From QAMX01 sp964515055 (GTDB taxonomy: Bacteria > Bacillota > Clostridia > Oscillospirales > QAMX01), in contig CAZEUG010000003.1 of NCBI GenBank assembly GCA_964515055.1, positions 51,091-115,090 of the forward strand: 64,000 nt of DNA. Reading direction: 5' to 3'. Positions 16,772 to 24,253 of the stretch are shown in pieces (position 1 is the first letter of the stretch; the number at the start of each line of letters is the position of its first letter). A program made the position numbers and the translations under genes. A model generated the notes under the pieces. It was not told where the DNA came from. It ran no database searches and worked only from the letters and a program-made list of their open reading frames with translations.

Positions 16772-17422
16772 ATGATCAACATTGACGAACTGAAATTTGA
16801 CCAAAACGGCCTGATTCCCGCCATTGTGGTGGACGCCATCACCAAACAGGTTCTGACCCTGGCATATATGAATCGCGAAAGTCTTCAGATTTCCATGGAG
16901 AAAGGTCTCACGTGTTTCTGGAGCCGTTCCCGTCAGCAGCTCTGGCTCAAAGGAGAGACGAGCGGCAACTATCAGCATATCGTTTCCATTGACACCGACT
17001 GCGACAGAGATGCACTGGTGGTCAAGGTCGAACCTGACGGCCCGGCCTGCCACCTGGGTACAACATCCTGCTTTGAACATCCGGTCTGGCAGAGTGAGGA
17101 ACGCGACGAATTCTCTCTGGAAATTCTCATGGAACTGATTCGCGGCCGAAAAGCGGAGAAAAAAGAAGGCTCTTATACCACGTATCTCTTTGAAAAAGGA
17201 CTGGATAAAATCCTGAAAAAAGTCGGTGAAGAATGCACCGAGGTGATTATTGCTGGCAAAGCCGAGGACAAAAAGGAAACCATTTATGAAATTGCCGACC
17301 TGACCTACCATGTGATGGTGCTGATGATCGAGGCGGGCATTTCACTGGAGGATATTCACCGCGAGTTGGCCTCCCGCCATGTCATTGACCATAAGGTCAA
17401 ACAGGAAAAGATGACCCGATAA
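16772..17422 (+). CDS. hisIE: Bifunctional phosphoribosyl-AMP cyclohydrolase / phosphoribosyl-ATP pyrophosphatase
   Basis: 216 residues with two domains. Residues 1-115 are the HisI cyclohydrolase ([17 protein letters not shown], the metal site in [11 protein letters not shown], and Cys-rich [11 protein letters not shown]). Residues 120-216 are the HisE pyrophosphatase ([27 protein letters not shown]). The fusion runs steps two and three of the pathway. The start at 16772 lies 12 bases after AAAGGA; ATG at 16760 or 16751 is possible. It is the last gene of the operon. No histidinol phosphatase gene is present. Confidence 0.94.
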   Translation: MINIDELKFDQNGLIPAIVVDAITKQVLTLAYMNRESLQISMEKGLTCFWSRSRQQLWLKGETSGNYQHIVSIDTDCDRDALVVKVEPDGPACHLGTTSCFEHPVWQSEERDEFSLEILMELIRGRKAEKKEGSYTTYLFEKGLDKILKKVGEECTEVIIAGKAEDKKETIYEIADLTYHVMVLMIEAGISLEDIHRELASRHVIDHKVKQEKMTR

Positions 17423-17548
17423 ACCCGGTTGACTCCGCAGACAGCGCATACGGAAGCACACACGTTGAACGACCAATGCACCGGTTCCAGCTGTCGACAG
17501 CCTGAACCGGAACACGCTCCGCTTGCTGCCCGCCGGAGCCATCCAAAA

Positions 17549-17587
17549 AAAGAGTCTGCACCTGCAGAGTTCAGGTGCAGACTCTTT
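17549..17587. terminator. Bidirectional terminator between hisIE and the 17612 gene
   Basis: A 16-bp perfect stem (AAAGAGTCTGCACCTG with its complement, 7-base loop). The A-run on its left is a good U-tract for minus-strand transcripts; the plus side has only a short T run. A weaker inverted repeat, CCGGTTC/GAACCGG, lies at 17481-17510. Confidence 0.8.
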
Positions 17588-17611
17588 GTGCAGAACAGCA
17601 GACAGGGAAGA

Positions 17612-17764
17612 TCAATCGCCCTTTTCCATCGCCGCAAGCTTCTCCTGAATGGCCAGACGAACGAACTCGGAAAGTGTCCATTCTTCTTCTTCGCAGATGG
17701 CTTCCATGCGAGCTTTGTCCTTTTTGCTGATTCTTGTTTTCACGAAGATGGTTTTGTCGGTCAT
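17612..17764 (-). CDS. Small ribbon-helix-helix protein
   Basis: 50 residues, too short for many gene callers but convincing. It begins after a near-perfect AGGAGGTGA site, and the sequence KTIFVKTRISKKDKARMEA then WTLSEFVRLAIQEKLA is the ribbon-helix-helix pattern of Arc/CopG-type DNA-binding proteins. It starts 4 bases after the stop of the upstream minus-strand frame, so the two were made as a coupled pair. It could be an orphan antitoxin or a plasmid- or element-borne regulator; no toxin is adjacent. A terminator follows. Confidence 0.8.
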   Translation of the reverse strand: MTDKTIFVKTRISKKDKARMEAICEEEEWTLSEFVRLAIQEKLAAMEKGD

Positions 17765-17768
17765 TGGT

Positions 17769-18018
17769 TCACCTCCTGCTGTTTCTCAGTTGTTTGATGC
17801 TGCAGACCAGGTTGATGACCGAACAGACAATTGTGATGCTGTATAGAATATAATCCAACAATGGGTGCTTGGCGTTGAACGGGTTTTGTGATATTCTTTG
17901 ATTGGGTACCTGATCATGGCCTTGATAAGGCCGACGATCGCAGTGATCAAGCCGAATACAGTAGTGGCATATTCGAGATGAGCGTCTCTTCTGCTGCCAC
18001 CGTTTTTTGCTGACGCAA
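17769..18018 (-). pseudogene. Frameshifted small membrane protein
   Basis: Two minus-strand frames each hold part of one plausible protein. One has a membrane helix (TVFGLITAIVGLIKAMI); the other, after a -1 shift in the A-run at 17884-17887, gives a second helix (LLDYILYSITIVCSVINL) and stops 4 bases before the ribbon-helix-helix start. One extra A in that run would join them. The promoter's -10 box occupies the only in-frame ATG (18043). The ribosome site GGAAAGGAG points to TTG at 18018, which is in the third frame, so the 5' end looks damaged too. A sequencing error remains possible for one of these lesions. Confidence 0.55.
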
Positions 18019-18041
18019 CGTCTATTCTCCTTTCCGCCGCC

Positions 18042-18070
18042 ATTATACCATATCCGTTTCTGGCTGTAAA
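18042..18070 (-). promoter_or_regulatory. Promoter of the broken membrane gene and ribbon-helix-helix gene
   Basis: Minus strand: TTTACA, 17 bases, TATAAT. The GGAAAGGAG ribosome site lies shortly downstream at 18027-18035. Confidence 0.65.
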
Positions 18071-18167
18071 GCAAAATAACGGACAGCTGCGCGTATCGCT
18101 CTTTTTTGCCGTGCGATGAAACCGAAGAACCTGGCAGTTAGCATTTTACATGGTTCAGCGGAGATGA

Positions 18168-18204
18168 TAAAAAGCACCTTTGTCCGTAGACAAGGTGCTT
18201 TTTA
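18168..18204 (-). terminator. Terminator after the methyltransferase/Nudix pair
   Basis: Stem TAAAAAGCACCTTTGTC with GACAAGGTGCTTTTTA, loop CGTA, one bulge, with T-runs on both sides. Its core CACCTTTGTC also occurs in the tRNA-Val terminator. Confidence 0.8.
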
Positions 18205-18260
18205 TGAAAGTAGTTATCTCAGCGCAATCTCATAGCATATCCTCCGGGTTCAGCAGGCAC

Positions 18261-19058
18261 TCAAGGCTTTCGAGCCAGTTGTAAGTCTATTGTATCGTAG
18301 ATTGTGATTGTGCCACCGTGATTATTGATAGCATCTTCGATTTTGGAAAAGAACTCTGTTCTTATCGCTTCGTCAATGGCAATATGGTCAGAGTATGTTC
18401 CAAGTAGTATACCATACTCCTTGGCGGTGAATGTCCGTGTCCTTTGAAATAGAGCGTACTGAATATCAGCAAAGCCATACTTTTCTGCGATCAATGCACG
18501 ATGTCTTGCTTGTTCCTCAGTATACTCCTGGGGTGTTTCTTGTGTCCGCTTATGGTATGTGTAGTAATAATCTTTATATATGCGATCAATTTCTTCTGAA
18601 AGGGCAGGTTTCCCTTTATCTCGGAAGGGATGGTTCGCAAATCTTGCAAACACACCACCGTTTTTCAACATAGAGAACACCTTTGGGTACCCGATTTCCT
18701 CCGGCACCCAATGAAATGCAGATGCAGAGAATAACAAGTCATAGGTATCGTTAGGCAATGCAGCATCTTCAAATTTGCTGGTGATAACAGAGAATGTAGG
18801 GTAATCCTTAAATTTCTCTCTGCACAGTTCGGAAAAATGCGCTCCATACTCAACGGCAGTCAGCTCACACCCTGTCTGTAAAATGGGTAGTGTTGCCTGT
18901 CCACCACCAATACCAACCTCGACGACCTTACTTGCTTGATCGATAGGGATGTAGTCAAATATTGCTCGGTACAGATTCGCAACATAACCGGGACGGAACT
19001 TCTCATAAGTGGAAGCCACGGCATCAAAAGTCCACTCCAAACCTTTCATTACTGCCAT
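18261..19058 (-). CDS. Class I SAM-dependent methyltransferase
   Basis: 265 residues. Motif I for S-adenosylmethionine is VVEVGIGGGQATLPIL (about residues 45-60), followed by acidic EYGAHF and the post-motif LLFSASAFHWVPEE, typical of the methyltransferase 11 group that includes trans-aconitate and small-molecule methylases. The substrate cannot be told. It starts after AAGGAGGTGTCCC and lies 29 bases from the Nudix gene in the same direction. Its codons are visibly more AT-rich than the his and glg genes on either side, which suggests recent acquisition with the recombinase fragment nearby. Confidence 0.85.
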   Translation of the reverse strand: MAVMKGLEWTFDAVASTYEKFRPGYVANLYRAIFDYIPIDQASKVVEVGIGGGQATLPILQTGCELTAVEYGAHFSELCREKFKDYPTFSVITSKFEDAALPNDTYDLLFSASAFHWVPEEIGYPKVFSMLKNGGVFARFANHPFRDKGKPALSEEIDRIYKDYYYTYHKRTQETPQEYTEEQARHRALIAEKYGFADIQYALFQRTRTFTAKEYGILLGTYSDHIAIDEAIRTEFFSKIEDAINNHGGTITIYDTIDLQLARKP

Positions 19059-19087
19059 GGGACACCTCCTTATTGCTACTGCATTGA

Positions 19088-19567
19088 TTACGCCCTGGTG
19101 ATGAAGTGCCGGGGCGGTGCATCCAATTCGTATATCGTTTCCTTGATGAAGTCCGGGAAGATCGTTAAGTCTGCCAGTTGTTCAATCGGCATCCAACCAA
19201 GGACAATATTACAGTTATCCTTGTGGGACACAAACTCTCCAATATTGGGAATGTCGGTGCCGTCAACCAGCTCAATCAGATAGTAGAACGCAATGTTATG
19301 TGCGTGTGTGTCGTTCCATTCCCAAAAGCATTCCTCTGTCCAGAGCAGTTTTCCTACCTTAATGTCAGCACCTGTTTCTTCCTTGTATTCCCGGACAAGG
19401 CCATCAACGGTTGTTTCACCGATTTTTACATGACCACCGGGCAGCGCATACTCGTTGCCGTCCCGGTCACGCTGTACCAGCAGCTTGCCGTCGCAGGCAA
19501 GGACACCTACTGTCCGAAGGTTGCAGATATAATCGTCTGTTTTGAAAATCCAATCTCTATTTATCAT
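19088..19567 (-). CDS. Nudix hydrolase
   Basis: 159 residues with an intact Nudix box (GGHVKIGETTVDGLVREYKE then ETGADI, about residues 44-69) that binds magnesium and cleaves nucleoside diphosphate-X compounds. The N-terminal beta strands (LRTVGVLACDGKLLVQRDR) are typical. Substrate unknown. It precedes the methyltransferase in one transcript and shares its AT-rich composition, so it is probably part of the same acquired block. Confidence 0.88.
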   Translation of the reverse strand: MINRDWIFKTDDYICNLRTVGVLACDGKLLVQRDRDGNEYALPGGHVKIGETTVDGLVREYKEETGADIKVGKLLWTEECFWEWNDTHAHNIAFYYLIELVDGTDIPNIGEFVSHKDNCNIVLGWMPIEQLADLTIFPDFIKETIYELDAPPRHFITRA

Positions 19568-19685
19568 AGCATTACCGTCCAGTCTCCAAAAGTGTGTGTT
19601 CCGCTTCCGTGACGCAGCTTGCTATCTTCATTCAGCCCACGGAACGCATCCCGCATCTGTGCTACCAGCTCTGGGCGAATGTCCA

Positions 19686-20321
19686 GACTGTGATGACCGG
19701 GTAAAAGCTGTTTTAGAGGACTGCGGTGCTTTCTTCGGTCCCAAGGTCTGGCACTCCACTAACCAGTACCGCCGCACCATTTGGCAGTGCAACGGTAAAT
19801 TCACAAACGAGGAACACTGCCACACCCCTGCATTGGACACCGAAACCATACAGCGGCTTTTCATAAAAGCCTACAATCTGATGATGCAGGATCGAGTACA
19901 GATTATCAAGGAGTGCGAAGCATGGTGTCAACGGCTGATGGATTTCGGAACACTGGATGCCGACATTGAACGGCAGCTTGAAGAAACCCAGGTGGTTGCC
20001 GAACTGGTCAAGGCGGCAGTTAAGGAAAATGCATCCACGGCACAGTCCCAGGAAGCCTATCTTAAAAAGTACGAAGCCCTTACCCACCGGTATGAGACGG
20101 CAACTGCGGAACTGGAGCGGTTACAGAGCCTACGCACCTTCCGCAGTCAGCAGGACAAGAAAATGGCCCTTTATATCCGCACCCTCAAGAAACAGCCGGA
20201 AGTGATGCACGACTGGAACGACACCATCTGGACGGTGATGATTGAAAAGGCCATCATCCACAAGGATGGACAAATCACATTTGTTTTCCAGAACGGCACG
20301 GAAATCAAGGTCGGAGCGTAA
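19686..20321 (+). pseudogene. C-terminal remnant of a large serine recombinase
   Basis: The frame matches only the second half of site-specific serine recombinases of integrative elements: the zinc-ribbon part (DCGAFFGPKVWHS, WQCNGKF), a long coiled coil (about 20030-20130), and the C-terminal tail (AIIHKDGQITFVFQNGTEI). The N-terminal resolvase domain with the catalytic serine is absent, so it cannot be active. The upstream limit of homology is uncertain (about 19690-19700). It points toward tRNA-Ser and marks a decayed integrated element that probably carried the methyltransferase and Nudix genes. Confidence 0.82.
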
Positions 20322-20360
20322 CTGCTCCGGCTTCTTTCTTTACCGAGGAATAATTAAAAG

Positions 20361-20392
20361 ATGCACACCCCTTGGCTCAAAATGCACACCCC
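20361..20392. repeat. Short direct repeat beside the recombinase remnant
   Basis: ATGCACACCCC occurs at 20361-20371 and 20382-20392, just past the recombinase stop. It could be a recombinase-binding or attachment relic; no partner copy was found at the far side of the patch. Confidence 0.4.
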
Positions 20393-20529
20393 ACAGACCT
20401 TTCGTTAAATGGTATAGAGGGGTAAAACGGAAAGGGCTTCCACGGTGACCATTTCAGAACCACCGTAGAGCCTGTTATCGTTAAAATAGTATAGGAAAAC
20501 CCTTGTAAATAGGGGCTTTTGCAAAAAGA

Positions 20530-20578
20530 AACCGGACACCAGTTTCGATACCCATTGTATCAAAACTGGTGTCCGGTT
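20530..20578 (-). terminator. Terminator of tRNA-Ser
   Basis: A 22-bp stem with one mismatch (20530-20551 with 20557-20578, loop CCATT), starting one base beyond the CCA end on the minus strand and followed there by TTCTTTTT. Confidence 0.88.
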
Positions 20579-20579
20579 A

Positions 20580-20671
20580 TGGCGGAGAAGGTGGGATTTG
20601 AACCCACGTGCCGCTCATCGCGACAACACGATTTCCAATCGTGCTCGTTATGACCACTTCGATACTTCTCC
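20580..20671 (-). tRNA. tRNA-Ser (anticodon GGA)
   Basis: A 92-base class II tRNA on the minus strand: acceptor GGAGAAG/CTTCTCC, anticodon loop TTGGAAA giving GGA, a long variable arm (TTGTCGCGATGAGCGGCA), T-loop GGGTTCAAATCCC, and an encoded CCA. Confidence 0.97.
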
Positions 20672-20736
20672 ATATCAAGTGTCCTGACACATAAACAGTG
20701 GTCATCTCTGCTTATGCTCCGTCAAAACACTTGTAT

Positions 20737-20765
20737 ATTATATCAGATGCAAGGGGATTTGTCAA
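20737..20765 (-). promoter_or_regulatory. Promoter of tRNA-Ser
   Basis: Minus strand: TTGACA, 17 bases, TATAAT, perfect consensus, lying between citrate synthase and the tRNA. Confidence 0.88.
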
Positions 20766-20799
20766 GAGGGAAAACGATTTTTTTGAAAAAAAGCGAAAA

Positions 20800-22167
20800 T
20801 CAACGCTGGTCAAGCGGCGTGTAAATCTGTTCGGACGCAATGTTTTTATAGGCTGGACGGATAATCTTACCCGCATTGGTCAACTCCTCCAGACGGTGCG
20901 CACTCCACCCGGCAATTCGCGCAATGGCAAAGATCGGTGTGTAGAGTTCGAGCGGTAAATCCAGCATATTGTAGGCAAAACCGCTGTAAAAGTCGATGTT
21001 GGCACTGACGCCCTTATAGATCTTCCGCTCCTGCGCAATGATCTGCGGAGCCAGACGCTCCACACGGGCGTACAGCGCATAGTCCTTTTCGCGGTGTTTC
21101 TCCACAGCCAACTTCTCAACGAAGCTGCGCAAAATGGTTGCGCGAGGGTCGGAGAGGGAATAGACTGCGTGCCCCATCCCGTAAATCAGCCCGGCATGAT
21201 CAAAGGCTTCTTTGTGCAGCAGCGCCCGCAGGTAGGTGGCAATCTCTTCATCGTCCTGTTCGTCGCGAATGCACTGCTTCATATCCTCGAACATCCGAAC
21301 GACCTTGATGTTGGCTCCGCCGTGCTTCGGCCCCTTCAGAGAACCGAGCGCTGCGGCCATGACCGAGTAGGTATCCGTTCCGGAAGAGGAGACAACGTGC
21401 GTGGTAAAGGTCGAGTTGTTGCCGCCGCCATGTTCAGCGTGCAGCACGAGCGCCAGATCCAGAACGTGAGCCTCCAGCGACGTGTATTTGCAATCGTCCC
21501 GGAGCAGCATGAGAATGTTCTCCGCCGTCGAAAGCCCTTCATGCGGGACATGGATAAACAGACTCTGACCATCATGATAGTGCCGGAACGCCTGATAGCC
21601 ATAGACAGAAAGCAGCGGGAAGAGGGCTATCAGCTGCAAACACTGGCGCAGCACATTTTCCGGAGAAACGTCATCCGCATTGGTGTCATACGAATACAGC
21701 GTCAACACACTGCGTGCCAGCGTGTTCATCATGTCACGGCTGGGTGCTTTCATGATGATATCGCGCACAAAGCTGGTGGGCAAGGTGCGATATCCGGCTA
21801 AAATGGACTGAAATTGATCCAACGCCGAACGATCCGGGAGCTGGCCAAAGAGGAGCAGATAGGCGACTTCTTCAAACCCGAACCGACCATCCGACAGAAA
21901 CCCGTTCACGAGGTCTTCAATTCGATAACCACGGTAAAACAGTTCGCCATCTGCCGGGAGTTTCTCACCGTCCACCATGTTGAATGCGCGAATATCTGAA
22001 ATCTGCGTCAGGCCGGTCAGCACACCGTTGCCGTTGAGATCACGGAGACCACGCTTGACGTCATAAAGCCTGTAAAGCTCCGGGTCAATGGCCGAACAGT
22101 CTACTGCCTGTTTGGCAAGTGCTGCGACCACAGGTGTAATTTCGGAATATTTGTTGAGTTCTGCCAT
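20800..22167 (-). CDS. gltA: Citrate synthase
   Basis: 455 residues, condensing oxaloacetate and acetyl-CoA to citrate. Catalytic regions are visible: the first His in LHAEHGGGNNSTFTTH, the second His in IYGMGHAVYSLSDPR, and the Asp in ANIDFYSGFAYNML. The family is the si-type found in Clostridia. The N-terminal region of about 60 residues before RGLRDLNGNGVL is longer than in the E. coli enzyme, as is usual in this clade. Transcribed alone; the intergenic region upstream is AT-rich, with -10-like boxes but no clear single promoter. In a fermenter it more likely serves glutamate synthesis than a full cycle. Confidence 0.95.
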   Translation of the reverse strand: MAELNKYSEITPVVAALAKQAVDCSAIDPELYRLYDVKRGLRDLNGNGVLTGLTQISDIRAFNMVDGEKLPADGELFYRGYRIEDLVNGFLSDGRFGFEEVAYLLLFGQLPDRSALDQFQSILAGYRTLPTSFVRDIIMKAPSRDMMNTLARSVLTLYSYDTNADDVSPENVLRQCLQLIALFPLLSVYGYQAFRHYHDGQSLFIHVPHEGLSTAENILMLLRDDCKYTSLEAHVLDLALVLHAEHGGGNNSTFTTHVVSSSGTDTYSVMAAALGSLKGPKHGGANIKVVRMFEDMKQCIRDEQDDEEIATYLRALLHKEAFDHAGLIYGMGHAVYSLSDPRATILRSFVEKLAVEKHREKDYALYARVERLAPQIIAQERKIYKGVSANIDFYSGFAYNMLDLPLELYTPIFAIARIAGWSAHRLEELTNAGKIIRPAYKNIASEQIYTPLDQR

Positions 22168-22315
22168 GAAAAAATCTCCTTTCCGAAAGGCAGTGGGAAT
22201 CGTCCATGTATAAAATTTATCATAACATACATCAGCAGAAAAAAGGTGAACAAGATGTGAATTTGCTCAAGATCGACAAAAATAGACAGAAATCGAACAG
22301 CCCAAACAAACAAAC

Positions 22316-22349
22316 TGACGCCGAACTGCTTGCTTGCAATTCGGCGTCA
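22316..22349 (-). terminator. Terminator of the glycogen operon
   Basis: 14-bp stem (TGACGCCGAACTGC with GCAATTCGGCGTCA, one G-U pair), followed on the minus strand by GTTTGTTTGTTTG. Confidence 0.82.
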
Positions 22350-22363
22350 AGAAAAGACCGGTT

Positions 22364-24253
22364 CTAAAAGATGGCTCCACCGGACGGGGGCAACATTCCA
22401 CCGGAGCAGGGGCAGCTTGTAATCAGTGGACGGATGCAGAGGTCGGGCAGGGGAGTTGGCTGATCGGTTGGGTTGATCACAATCCACCGTGTTTCGGTGG
22501 CTGATTGCCGACGAATCATGAGCAGCCCGCCCTGCACTCGAAGCAGGAGCTGTCCGCGGCGCAGTGCATCGGACTTTGTCCGCAGGGCAGCCAGTTCCGA
22601 ATAGAACGCGTGCAGCGAGTCTGCATCCGAATGTCCAACTTCATCCCATGGGAAGGTCGCACGATTGAACGGATCCATGCAGCCCTCCAGTCCCATTTCA
22701 TCTCCGTAATAAATCGACGGAATGCCCGGCCATGCAAACAACAGGAGCGCTGCCGTTTTGTGAAGCGCGAGCGCCTGCCTGCGCGCCTCCGAAGAGAGCG
22801 CGAAATGCGCCTGCTGCTCACGGGTGAGCGCCGTCAGATCCTCCGAAGTCCCCAGAAGTGTCGTGATTCGACAGACATCGTGCGTGGACAGAAAATTCAT
22901 GCAGGAGAAAAAGGACGGTGACGGATAGTTGGAGGCGAGCAGTGCCATCTCCTGACAGAATGCAGAAGCATCTATCTCCCGACGCAGAAGGCGGAGAATC
23001 CGTTCGCGGAGCGGATAGTTCATGACGGAGTCGAGTTGATTGCCGAGCAGAAACTGCCGCAAATTGCCGTAGCTGACCTTGTTCGAGGCATCCTCCCAGA
23101 CTTCTCCGACAATCCAGGCATCCGGATTGGTTGCCTTGACGGATTGCCGGAACTGCTCTAAGAACAAATCGGGCAGCTCGTCTGCGACATCCAGACGCCA
23201 GCCGGAAGCACCGGCGGTTAGCCAACGACGGGCAATCCCGTCGCGACCGGTGATGAATTCGAGATACGAGGGCTCCGTTTCATCGACATCCGGAAGCGAC
23301 CAGACATCCCACCAGCACTCGTACTTCGTAGGGTAGGTCTCGAACCGGTACCATTTATAATACGGCGAATCGACCGAATCGCACGCGCCGTTTGGTGGAT
23401 AGGTGCCCTCACGGTTGAAATAGATGCTGTCCGAACCCGTATGTGAAAAGACGCCGTCACAAATCACACGAATGTTGAGTGCGTCGGCCGAGGCGCAGAG
23501 CCGCCGAAAGTCTTCGTTGCTTCCGAGCAGGGGGTCAATCCGCGTGTAGTCGCCGGTGTCATACCGGTGATTGGAATACGCCTGAAAAATCGGGTTGAGG
23601 TACAAAACGGTGATGCCGAGCTTCTGCAGTTCAGGCAGCTTTTCTTCGATCCCGCGCAGATTTCCGCCGAAAAAATCGTCTGCGGCGTAATACCCTTTTG
23701 CGGGATCCGGCAGATAATCGACCGGCTCGTTCCACGCGTTGTGCAGCTTTCGGCCAGTGACCTGTGTATCGCCGTCTGCACTCCGACAGAAACGGTCGGG
23801 AAAAATCTGGTAGAGCACACCATCCGTGACCCAGTCCGGAACCGACAGCTGCCGGTCAAATACCGTCAGCTGGAAACTGGCGTAGTCGTCACATTCAGTG
23901 CTGAAGACGCCCTCCGACAGAGAATCCACCGGCCGACAATAGGTGGTCGAACCGTCCGGCAGGCGGATATCAAAACGATACCAGACGAGCTGGGGCGTGA
24001 GCGGAACCGAATAGGCGACCTCCCACAGACTGCCGCAGCGGCGCATGGGATGGTATGAGACCGCCTGATCGGCCCAAATGCGCAGACAGACGGCTTCAGG
24101 CGCCAAGGACGGTTGAACGTAAACGCGCAGATAGACCGTCTGACCGGTCGGAACTGCTCCAAAGGGGAGACGGTATACACCGGAAAACAGATTGTGATAG
24201 GCCAGTGCGTCCGGTGGCCGCCGGGAGGCGGCTGACGAAATCGGAGCCATCAT
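22364..24253 (-). CDS. GH13 alpha-glucan hydrolase (neopullulanase/cyclomaltodextrinase-like)
   Basis: 629 residues, intracellular (no signal). An N-terminal beta domain (about 1-130) precedes the catalytic barrel. GH13 regions are visible: DGVFSHTG, the nucleophile Asp in GWRLDVADE, the acid Glu in IVGEVWED and the third acid in FLSTHD. FPDRFCRSADGD and FFGGNLRGI are typical of cyclomaltodextrinase/neopullulanase subfamilies. It is the last gene of the glg operon and overlaps glgP by 4 bases, so it probably trims limit dextrins or maltodextrins from glycogen, a role often given to GlgX or pullulanase. Confidence 0.9.
   Translation of the reverse strand: MMAPISSAASRRPPDALAYHNLFSGVYRLPFGAVPTGQTVYLRVYVQPSLAPEAVCLRIWADQAVSYHPMRRCGSLWEVAYSVPLTPQLVWYRFDIRLPDGSTTYCRPVDSLSEGVFSTECDDYASFQLTVFDRQLSVPDWVTDGVLYQIFPDRFCRSADGDTQVTGRKLHNAWNEPVDYLPDPAKGYYAADDFFGGNLRGIEEKLPELQKLGITVLYLNPIFQAYSNHRYDTGDYTRIDPLLGSNEDFRRLCASADALNIRVICDGVFSHTGSDSIYFNREGTYPPNGACDSVDSPYYKWYRFETYPTKYECWWDVWSLPDVDETEPSYLEFITGRDGIARRWLTAGASGWRLDVADELPDLFLEQFRQSVKATNPDAWIVGEVWEDASNKVSYGNLRQFLLGNQLDSVMNYPLRERILRLLRREIDASAFCQEMALLASNYPSPSFFSCMNFLSTHDVCRITTLLGTSEDLTALTREQQAHFALSSEARRQALALHKTAALLLFAWPGIPSIYYGDEMGLEGCMDPFNRATFPWDEVGHSDADSLHAFYSELAALRTKSDALRRGQLLLRVQGGLLMIRRQSATETRWIVINPTDQPTPLPDLCIRPLITSCPCSGGMLPPSGGAIF

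Noticed and set aside
20580..20671. tRNA-Ser as attachment site of the recombinase element
   Set aside because: No second copy of the tRNA 3' end was seen across 17.4-20.6 kb, and an intact terminator lies between the tRNA and the remnant. Serine recombinases also seldom target tRNAs.
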